A stretch of DNA of 21,272 bases from assembly GCA_044349155.1 (NCBI GenBank), contig JBIKRQ010000069.1, forward strand, positions 1-21,272, in the 5' to 3' direction. The DNA is from VGSZ01 sp044349155 (GTDB lineage Bacteria; Myxococcota; UBA727; VGSZ01). The stretch's first letter is position 1. Every line of letters starts with the position of its first letter. The notes under the pieces were generated by a model. The model was not told the origin of the DNA and ran no database searches. It saw nothing but the letters and a program-made list of their open reading frames with translations. Below, in pieces: positions 15,421 through 21,272 of this stretch. The position numbers were made by a program, and so were the translations under genes.

Positions 15421-17331
15421 TCAGACGGGCTTGATGGCCTTGAGCTTGTCGGCCAGGCCGTTGAGCTTCTGGCTGCCCTGCTCGTTGCGCTTGTAGTCCT
15501 CGTAGGCGGCGCGGGTTTCGCCCTCGACCACCGCACGCATCGACACGCTCACCTTGTTGAAGCGGCGGTCGAACTGGCGGACCTCGACTTCGATGACGTC
15601 GTTCATCTTGACCGCGTCTTGTGCGCGCTCGACGGCGTTGCCCTCTTTGTCGAGCAGGTCACGCCACGAGCAGTAGCAGGAGAGGCCCTTTTCGACCTCG
15701 AGCTGCGCGCCCTTGTCGTCGGCACGGACGACCTTGAGCTTGTGGCGGCTGCCCTCTTTGTACTTCGTGGCCCACGCGTCGAACGGGTTTTCCTGCGTGC
15801 GCTTGATCGAGCAGCCCACGCGCTGGCGGGCGACGTCGACGGCCATCACCACGGCTTCGACTTCCTGGCCGATGGTCAACAACTCCGACGGGTGCTTGGG
15901 GTGCTCGGTCCACGAGAGCTCACCGATGTGCACCAGGCCATCGACGGCGTCGTTGAGCTGCAAGAAGGCGCCGAAGTCGGTGAGCGACTTGACCTTTGCC
16001 TTCAGCACCGTGCCGATGGGGAACTGGGCCGCGACGGCCTCGAAGGGGTTCTTCTCGAGGGCCTTCGTCGACAGCGACATGCGGCGCGTTTCGGGGTCGA
16101 GGCCGAGGACCTTGACGTCGATCTCTTGCCCGATCGTGAGCTTCTGGCTCGGGTGCTTCACCTTCGCGTAGCTGAGCTCGCTGACGTGAATCAGCCCCTC
16201 GATGGACTCGCTCGGGTTGCTCGGCAGCGCGAGCTTCACGAACGCGCCGAAGTCAGCAAGGCCGACGACCACGCCCTTGACGACGCTGCCCTCGACGAAG
16301 GCGGCCTTCACTTCGGCCCACGGGTTCACCTTGAGCTGCTTGAGGCCGAGCTTGAGCTTCTGCTCTTTGACCTGCAGCACCTTGACGTCGAGGCGCTGGC
16401 CCACCTTGAAGAAGCTCTCGATGCGCGCGCCGCGACCGCCGTCCCAGGCGATGTCGTCGCGGTGGAGCAGACCATCAAGGCCACCCACGTCGAGGAACGC
16501 GCCGTAGGGCATGATGCTGCGCACGACGCCGTTGACGACGTCGCCTTCTTTGATGCTGGCGAGACGAGCTGCGGTTTCCTTGTCGCGCTCGGCGACGAGC
16601 ATGGCGCGGCGGGAGACGACGATGTTGCCGCGCTCCATGTCGACTTCGCCGACGGCGAAGGTGCCCACGCTGCCCACGATTTTTTCGCCCTTTGAGGGCC
16701 CAAAGCGCGACAGCGACGCTTGGCTTGCGGGCATGAACGCGCGCACAGCACCGTCGGTGGCATCAAACGCATCGTCGGAGAACAGCGCGACGGTGTAGCC
16801 GCCCTTCACTTCGCGAACGACAGCGCCGGGCACGCCTGCATCGTTGTTCGCAGCGCCGGCCATCGCGGTGTAGCGGTCGAGGTCGCGGGCCTGCTTCAAC
16901 GACGCCGACGGCAGCGTTTCGCCCACGGCCGGCGGATCGCCCAGGCGCACGCGCAGGGCGGTGCCCACCTTGGGCTCGGGCACTTCTTCGAGCTTGAGCA
17001 ACGCCTTGAGCGGCTCGGCCCCCTGGGGGCGCACTTCGACGATGACCGCGACGAGGTTGACCTCGACGATCACGGCATCGTGCACGGCCTGCCACACAGC
17101 GGGGCCGGCAAGGGCCACCAGCTCGTCGACGTTGAAGCGGGGTGGGCCGAGGTCGAGGCGGCGGTGATCGCGGCGGTCGCCACCACGATCGCGACGGTCG
17201 GAACGGTCGCCATGATCGCGATCGCGACGGGGACCGCGCTCGCCACGGGGACCGCGCGCAGCACGACCCTCAGTCTTGCCATCGGCAGCGGTGGCTTCGG
17301 TCGCAACGGCGGTGGTCTCGGGCTCGGTCAT
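15421..17331 (-). CDS. S1 RNA-binding domain protein, ribosomal protein S1-like, with Arg/Asp/Gly-rich N-terminal tail
   Basis: This 636-residue protein is built of about five S1 (OB-fold) RNA-binding domains, at roughly residues 167-244, 260-330, 345-425, 437-512 and 523-602. Typical motifs are SIMPYGAFLDVGGLDGLLH, GLADFGAFVKL, SLTDFGAFLQLNDAVDGLVHIGELSW, and NPFEAVAAQFPIGT. Linkers like these match ribosomal protein S1, which helps mRNAs bind the 30S subunit; a distinct S1-domain regulator is possible, so no symbol is given. The start is fixed by the ATG at 17331, which has an AGGAG site 6 nt upstream. Unusually, residues about 23-60 form a tail dense in Arg, Asp and Gly (RGPRGERGPRRDRD, then repeated DRSDRRDRGGDRRDHRR), absent from standard S1. 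It probably adds disordered RNA contacts. A strong terminator follows. Confidence 0.9.
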   Translation of the reverse strand: MTEPETTAVATEATAADGKTEGRAARGPRGERGPRRDRDHGDRSDRRDRGGDRRDHRRLDLGPPRFNVDELVALAGPAVWQAVHDAVIVEVNLVAVIVEVRPQGAEPLKALLKLEEVPEPKVGTALRVRLGDPPAVGETLPSASLKQARDLDRYTAMAGAANNDAGVPGAVVREVKGGYTVALFSDDAFDATDGAVRAFMPASQASLSRFGPSKGEKIVGSVGTFAVGEVDMERGNIVVSRRAMLVAERDKETAARLASIKEGDVVNGVVRSIMPYGAFLDVGGLDGLLHRDDIAWDGGRGARIESFFKVGQRLDVKVLQVKEQKLKLGLKQLKVNPWAEVKAAFVEGSVVKGVVVGLADFGAFVKLALPSNPSESIEGLIHVSELSYAKVKHPSQKLTIGQEIDVKVLGLDPETRRMSLSTKALEKNPFEAVAAQFPIGTVLKAKVKSLTDFGAFLQLNDAVDGLVHIGELSWTEHPKHPSELLTIGQEVEAVVMAVDVARQRVGCSIKRTQENPFDAWATKYKEGSRHKLKVVRADDKGAQLEVEKGLSCYCSWRDLLDKEGNAVERAQDAVKMNDVIEVEVRQFDRRFNKVSVSMRAVVEGETRAAYEDYKRNEQGSQKLNGLADKLKAIKPV

Positions 17332-17458
17332 CAACATCTCCTGCAACGACGGCGACGTGAGGCGCAGTCGTGGCGGCGTGTACAGCGGCTGCCCCGGCGA
17401 CACAACTCGCGCGAGCACCCACAGCACCATCTATGTAGGCAGTTCTGCGAGCGGGCGA

Positions 17459-19468
17459 TCAGGCGGCCGCATGCAAGCGGTCCAGCTCGTTCTTCAGCCG
17501 TTCCAGCGTCTTGTGCAGCAACGTCATTGCCTGCAGGTGACGCGTGGCCCCCTCAACACTGGCGTCGGCGAAGAAGCTGGTGGCCTGCTGCAAGCCCCAC
17601 GTGAAGGGCTCGATGGCCCGGGCCAGCTCCAGCAGCTCGCGGGTGCGGGCGCGCACGCTCTCGTCGATGGACTCGGTGGTGCTGCCGTCGCGTTCGTCGG
17701 TGCCAAGCGCAGCTTCGAGCTGGCGCTGCATGTCGACCAGGCTTGCGCGCGTGCGGTCGACTTCGGCCGCGATCGGCCGCAACTGTTCCATTTCGCCCAC
17801 GATTCTGGCTTGCTCGTGGGTGAGCTGCTCGGCCATTTGCCGCAGGCCCGCGGCATCGGCGACGGCGCGGTCGGCGCGGGCGGCTTCCAGCGCAGCGTGG
17901 CGTTCAGCGTCGGTCAAGCGTGTCTGCAGCGCCTCGACCGTGGCGGCGACCGCTTCAAGCTCAGCGACCTGCGTGCGCAGCTGGCCGACGGTGTCGGCGT
18001 GGTGGGCCTCGATTTCGGCGAGCTTCGCCTCCAGGGTGGTCACCTGCTGCTGCTCGGTGGCCCACGCGCGTTCGACCTCGGCCTTTTCGGCCACGAGCAC
18101 GTCGAGCTCGGCGCGCACGCCAGCGTTCTCGCCGAGGCTGTGGTGGGCCTGCTCGAGCTCGCTGAGCACCTGCTGGCGCTCGCTTTCGATGGCCAGCGCG
18201 CGCTCACGCACCAGGCTGATCTCGGCGCGCAGGCCGGCGACCTCGTCGGTGGACAGGCGCAACTGCCCGTCGAGGTCGGCCAAAGCACGCTCGGCAATCT
18301 CGGCCGCCGAACGGTGCTGCTCGACGTCGGCGTGGGCTTCGATCAACTGGCGCTGCACGCCTTCGAGCTCGAGGGCGCGCTCTTGATCGCCCTGGCGCAG
18401 CGTCGACACCTCGGTGTCGAGGCGGTTGCGTTCGTGGGTCATCAGCTCGAGCTGGCCGCCCAGCTGCTGCACCTGCTGGCGCAATTCGTCGAGTTCGCCG
18501 CTGGTGTCGTCGAGAGCTTCGATCTCAGCGACGTCAGTGGCCGCAGCCACGTGGGCCTGCTGCAACGCCTGCCGCAGTGCACGCACCTCGTCGTCGAGGC
18601 GCATGCGCGCACTCTCGCCGTCGACGAGGCGCTGCCCAAGGTCACCCGCGCTCTGCTCGGCCTGCTGCAAGCGCGAACGCAACGTGGCGATCTCGGCCGT
18701 GCTGTGGGCGAGTTCGTTGGCCAGGCCCTCGAGGCGGGCGAGGGTTTGGGGGTTCGCCGCTGGCGCAAACATCGGTGCCGACGCAGCGGCAGCTGTCTGC
18801 ATCGTGGGCGGCAGCGCCGACGACATGCCCGGCACGCCACCCGGCGACGCCACCTGCTGTGGCTGCGCGCCGAGGGCGGCGAAAAACGGCAGCGTGGTGT
18901 TCGGGCGAGCAGCCGGTGCGGGCGGCCACGACGCTGGCGGAGCCATGGCCTGGTTCATCACCGGCGCTGGCGGCGGCATCGAGAGCCCCATCGCGCCCGT
19001 CGATGGTGGCGGGGGCGGTGCTGCGGTGTGGCCGCTGTCGAGCAGATGCAGCATCGAGAAGTCTTGCGGCGGCGGTGCTGCAGGCAAGCCAAACGACGAC
19101 GGCGGCTGCGACTCGCCGCCCGCACGCTTGAAGAGGTGGTCGGCAATGAGCACGCCATCGGCCCCCGCGCCAAACAGGCGCACCCGCGGCGACGACGACA
19201 ACGTCTGCGCAGCGGTGGCATCGACCTCGCCAACGAGCACAACGGTGGCGGGATCGAAGTGGCGCAGCAGGCCGTCGATAAACGCCGGGCCGTTCATGTC
19301 GGGCAGCGCTGACGACACGACCACCATCGGCCACGGGCGCGCCTTCAGCTCGGCGACCGCACCGCTGGCACTGCCAACGTGGTGACAAGCGAGGCCGTAC
19401 GGGACGAGGTCAACCTCGAGCCTCGCGGTATCGCCGACGAGCAGAACCTGATGATGACGTCCAGACAT
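17459..19468 (-). CDS. Pseudo-receiver/coiled-coil protein with FrzS/AglZ-like architecture
   Basis: This 669-residue protein has three parts. Residues 1-about 110 resemble a response-regulator receiver fold (HQVLLVGDTARLEVDL, then PMVVVSSALPDMNGPAFIDGLL). The phospho-acceptor position holds Ser52 instead of Asp, one of the two acidic β1 residues is Gly12, and the switch Thr/Ser and Lys motifs are not recognisable, so it is probably a pseudo-receiver. A Pro/Ala/Met-rich linker (about 118-240) follows. Residues about 245-600 form a long coiled coil full of Glu/Gln/Leu/Arg heptads. In Myxococcus xanthus the motility proteins FrzS and AglZ have this same order of parts. A polarity or motility scaffold role is therefore plausible but not demonstrated. 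It begins with the ATG at 19468 and lies between the PRMT-like and S1-like genes on the same strand. Confidence 0.85.
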   Translation of the reverse strand: MSGRHHQVLLVGDTARLEVDLVPYGLACHHVGSASGAVAELKARPWPMVVVSSALPDMNGPAFIDGLLRHFDPATVVLVGEVDATAAQTLSSSPRVRLFGAGADGVLIADHLFKRAGGESQPPSSFGLPAAPPPQDFSMLHLLDSGHTAAPPPPPSTGAMGLSMPPPAPVMNQAMAPPASWPPAPAARPNTTLPFFAALGAQPQQVASPGGVPGMSSALPPTMQTAAAASAPMFAPAANPQTLARLEGLANELAHSTAEIATLRSRLQQAEQSAGDLGQRLVDGESARMRLDDEVRALRQALQQAHVAAATDVAEIEALDDTSGELDELRQQVQQLGGQLELMTHERNRLDTEVSTLRQGDQERALELEGVQRQLIEAHADVEQHRSAAEIAERALADLDGQLRLSTDEVAGLRAEISLVRERALAIESERQQVLSELEQAHHSLGENAGVRAELDVLVAEKAEVERAWATEQQQVTTLEAKLAEIEAHHADTVGQLRTQVAELEAVAATVEALQTRLTDAERHAALEAARADRAVADAAGLRQMAEQLTHEQARIVGEMEQLRPIAAEVDRTRASLVDMQRQLEAALGTDERDGSTTESIDESVRARTRELLELARAIEPFTWGLQQATSFFADASVEGATRHLQAMTLLHKTLERLKNELDRLHAAA

Positions 19469-19554
19469 GCGGGCTGCAGGCTACACCCACGCCCCGCACG
19501 ACGCAGGATTGTCGCCTTCTGCGTCAGATCTGCGGGCTTCGTCGGCGGGACGGC

Positions 19555-20685
19555 TCAGTACAGCTGGTCGGCGGCGTGCAGGAGCTGGTGCACTTCCTGA
19601 CGGGCGTCGCTGTCGTCGGCGTAACGCTCCGGGTAGGCCGCACGCACACGCGCCACCATCGTGGCGACGTCGGCAAAGCCGCCCTGCAGGGCCGCGGCCC
19701 ACACCTCGACGGTGCGCACGTCGCGCGGACGGTGGTCGACGCCAAGCTGCTGGCGCAGGTCAGCTTCACCACCACTGACGGCGTTCATGGCATCGGCGGC
19801 GCGGACCTCGCCGTTGGCCTTCACCTGCCACGCCCACGTGCCGCGATCTGACACGAGCCGCGGCGTGATCTCGACTTCGACGACGTCGCCGGCCTTCACG
19901 CGGATCGGCGGATCGATGGGGAAAATGCAGTTCGCCCACGACGGCGATGGCGCGTTGGGCCCCGACGCCAGGTGCACCGAGGGCGAGACCTGCGACGAGA
20001 ACCAGCTCACGATCGCGTTGATCGTGGCGTCGCGCGAGGCGGTGACCAGGGCGGTCATGCTGTTGGGCAGGTCGGACTCGCCGATGGCGAAGCGGGCCGC
20101 GACCTCAACGCCCACGACGTCGTCGCCGTGGACCACGCCCATCGCCACGCGCGAGCCCACGCTTTTGCGCAGGGCTTTGAGCGTGACCGGCAATCCTTCA
20201 GCGAGGGTGCGCAGCTCGTGGTTGAGCGCCTCGATGGAAGCGATGCCGAAGTGCATGTCGAGGTGGCTGGGCACCATCACGGCCTTCGGCACACGGCGAC
20301 GCACGGTTTTGAGCAGGCCCAGCATGCCTTCATCAACGCCGAAGCTGCCGATGGTTTCCGACACAATCACGTCGGGCTGCTCGGGGAAGCGCAGGTCGCG
20401 GGCATCGCCGCGCAGCACCGTGACGATGTGCGACACGCCGTTGTCGGCGGCGGCGACGTCGATGAGCTCGGCCAACGGTCCGCGCTCGACGGCGTACACG
20501 CGGCGCGCGCCAGCTTTCGCGGCCAAAATCGCCAACAGCCCCGTGCCCGAGCCGATGTCGGCGACGACGTCACCCGGCTTGACCACTTCGCGGATCGCGT
20601 CGGCGAAGGCCTGCACGCGCGTGTGGTCGAGCAGCATGTTGGCGTGGTTACCGACGTCGTCGAACCCGTAGACGGAAATGCTCAT
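19555..20685 (-). CDS. PRMT-like class I SAM-dependent methyltransferase
   Basis: This 376-residue methyltransferase has a Rossmann SAM-binding core, VADIGSGTGLLAILAAKAGARRVYAVE (residues about 41-67). It is followed by VSETIGSFGVDEGML, where Glu110 and Glu119 are nine residues apart, exactly as in the double-E loop that holds the arginine substrate in eukaryotic-type protein arginine methyltransferases. A beta-rich C-terminal half (FPIDPPIRVKAGDVVEVEITP) resembles the PRMT barrel. The THW-loop region reads SPSWAN, so the His is replaced. It could methylate protein arginine or another guanidino or small substrate. The start is the ATG at 20685 (MSISVYGFDDVGNH); the frame upstream to 20937 has no methyltransferase features. 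It is 86 nt upstream of the pseudo-receiver gene, same strand. Confidence 0.85.
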   Translation of the reverse strand: MSISVYGFDDVGNHANMLLDHTRVQAFADAIREVVKPGDVVADIGSGTGLLAILAAKAGARRVYAVERGPLAELIDVAAADNGVSHIVTVLRGDARDLRFPEQPDVIVSETIGSFGVDEGMLGLLKTVRRRVPKAVMVPSHLDMHFGIASIEALNHELRTLAEGLPVTLKALRKSVGSRVAMGVVHGDDVVGVEVAARFAIGESDLPNSMTALVTASRDATINAIVSWFSSQVSPSVHLASGPNAPSPSWANCIFPIDPPIRVKAGDVVEVEITPRLVSDRGTWAWQVKANGEVRAADAMNAVSGGEADLRQQLGVDHRPRDVRTVEVWAAALQGGFADVATMVARVRAAYPERYADDSDARQEVHQLLHAADQLY

Positions 20686-20811
20686 GTGAACGCTTCTTGC
20701 TCTGTGGACCACGGCACAACCCACGGCGGGCGGCTCTTTGGTGGACACCAGATGCCGGCACCATGACCGACAGGGGCCAAATGGCCAGCAGAATGCGCGC
20801 ACGACGGTCTC

Positions 20812-20828
20812 GACGGGCGTTTCCCGTC
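20812..20828. other. Short hairpin in the PRMT-like gene leader
   Basis: Within the 287-nt gap 20686-20972, GACGGG (20812-20817) and CCCGTC (20823-20828) can pair around a 5-nt loop. The rest of the gap upstream of the methyltransferase shows no recognised promoter, riboswitch or RNA gene. Confidence 0.3.
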
Positions 20829-20898
20829 TCGGCGACACCCGGTGGCTCCAACGAAAACGGCGACCCGCAGGCCGCCGTGACGTCGAACGATCAAGCGA

Positions 20899-20921
20899 AT
20901 TCGGGCGCTCCGCGCCCGAAT
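20899..20921. terminator. Perfect 10-bp hairpin, second of a tandem pair
   Basis: ATTCGGGCGC (20899-20908) and GCGCCCGAAT (20912-20921) pair around a 3-nt loop. It is the second of two stems met by transcription leaving fdxA on the minus strand. No T-tract follows, so termination is plausible but not canonical. Confidence 0.45.
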
Positions 20922-20932
20922 AGTATTGATTG

Positions 20933-20965
20933 TTCAAACACTTGGCGAAGCGCCAAGTGTTTGAA
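20933..20965 (-). terminator. Perfect 15-bp hairpin just after the fdxA stop
   Basis: TTCAAACACTTGGCG (20933-20947) and its exact complement (20951-20965) flank a 3-nt loop. On the minus strand the stem starts 7 bases after the fdxA stop. The downstream sequence is AT-rich (AACAATCAATACT) but lacks a clear U-run, so it may terminate in both directions or stabilise the 3' end. Confidence 0.6.
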
Positions 20966-20972
20966 ACTCAGC

Positions 20973-21272
20973 TCAGAGGCCGAGTTCCTTCTTGCGGTCA
21001 GCCGCGGTCGGTAGCGGCGTCTGCTTCGAGCCCACCGCTGGCAGACCAGCCTTTTCGGCGTTGATCGCCACCCACTTCTTCAGCGCTGGGTTCTTTTCGG
21101 CGTCGCGGTCTTCGTAGATCGCCTTGACCGGGCACTGTGGCTCGCAGGCGCCGCAGTCGATGCACGCATCGGGGTCGATGTAGAGCATCTCGTCGTCGCC
21201 ACGGAACGCATCCACCGGGCAGACGGTGACGCAGTCGGTGAAGCGGCACTTCTGGCAGTTTTCGGTGACGAC
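20973..21272 (-). CDS. fdxA: 7Fe ferredoxin FdxA-like (5' end cut by the window edge)
   Basis: The visible 99 codons begin VVTENCQKCRFTDCVTVCPVDAF and reach a stop at 20975-20973. Only the initiator and perhaps one to three residues are missing beyond the right edge. The cysteine pattern CxxCxxxxCxxxCP then CIDCGACEPQCP is that of Azotobacter FdI-type seven-iron ferredoxins, which carry one [3Fe-4S] and one [4Fe-4S] cluster. The C-terminal extension (PALKKWVAINAEKAGLP, then TPLPTAADRKKELGL) also matches the family. It is a cytoplasmic low-potential electron carrier with partners not defined here. Two tandem hairpins separate it from the PRMT-like gene, so it is probably a monocistronic unit. 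Confidence 0.95.
   Translation of the reverse strand, partial: VVTENCQKCRFTDCVTVCPVDAFRGDDEMLYIDPDACIDCGACEPQCPVKAIYEDRDAEKNPALKKWVAINAEKAGLPAVGSKQTPLPTAADRKKELGL

Noticed and set aside
15282..15536. N-terminal extension of the small membrane protein
   Set aside because: It would overlap the S1-like coding sequence and its terminator; the ATG at 15281 places the first membrane span sensibly.
17276..19312. 678-codon plus-strand open frame opposite the coiled-coil gene
   Set aside because: Its length arises because the GC-rich heptad-repeat gene has few stops in the mirrored frame; the minus-strand product has an interpretable receiver/coiled-coil architecture.
19500..19525. Stem GACGCAG/CTGCGTC after the methyltransferase gene as a terminator
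   Set aside because: It has only a 7-bp stem with a 12-nt loop, and the following minus-strand sequence is GC-rich with no T-tract.
20812..20828. Hairpin in the methyltransferase leader as part of a riboswitch
   Set aside because: It is a single 6-bp stem with no conserved aptamer core that I can match to a guanidine, SAM or SAH class.
20686..20937. N-terminal extension of the PRMT-like gene
   Set aside because: The extra 84 residues are Arg/Ser/Pro-rich with no family match and run into the hairpin region; the ATG at 20685 gives a normal start.

Overview
The window is GC-rich, gene-dense chromosomal DNA from a Gram-negative bacterium. Three features point to a myxobacterium-like lineage (Myxococcota or a former deltaproteobacterium): a pseudo-receiver/coiled-coil protein built like FrzS and AglZ, a von Willebrand A lipoprotein, and an ECF sigma factor paired with a low-complexity membrane protein. 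Taxonomy is inferred, since there is no rRNA or other phylogenetic marker. No tRNA, insertion sequence or CRISPR array was seen.

Layout. Positions 1-1849 (minus) hold an MBOAT O-acyltransferase whose stop overlaps the start of a membrane-anchored partner that runs off the left edge. A divergent intergenic region follows. Positions 2023-6188 (plus) hold an ECF sigma factor, a 4-nt-overlapping single-span membrane protein with three kinds of in-frame tandem repeat, an unrecognised 388-residue protein, and a vWA lipoprotein. From 6195 to 15281 everything is on the minus strand. In transcription order it reads: small two-span membrane protein, OprO/P-like porin, SulP anion transporter, DabA (DUF2309), DabB (NuoL-like), a second shortened NuoM-like protein, and a DUF1275 membrane protein. 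From 15421 to 21272 (minus, listed in transcription order) come a 7Fe ferredoxin cut by the right edge, a PRMT-like methyltransferase, the pseudo-receiver/coiled-coil protein, and a ribosomal-S1-like protein with an Arg/Asp/Gly-rich N-terminal tail.

The centrepiece is the inorganic-carbon cluster. SulP, DabA, DabB and the NuoM-like gene are joined by three consecutive ATGA stop/start overlaps, which implies tightly coupled synthesis. DabA keeps its carbonic-anhydrase-like zinc site (Cys366, Asp368, His548, Cys563). DabB keeps the membrane Glu and Lys used by complex-I-type antiporters. The extra NuoM-like protein lacks the N-terminal helices and has Val where the key Lys should be, but keeps the C-terminal part that DabB lacks. 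A plausible model is bicarbonate or another anion entering through the porin, crossing the inner membrane through SulP, with CO2 trapped as bicarbonate by an ion-driven DabA/DabB/NuoM-like complex. This model is inference; no carboxysome, RuBisCO or separate carbonic anhydrase gene is in view.
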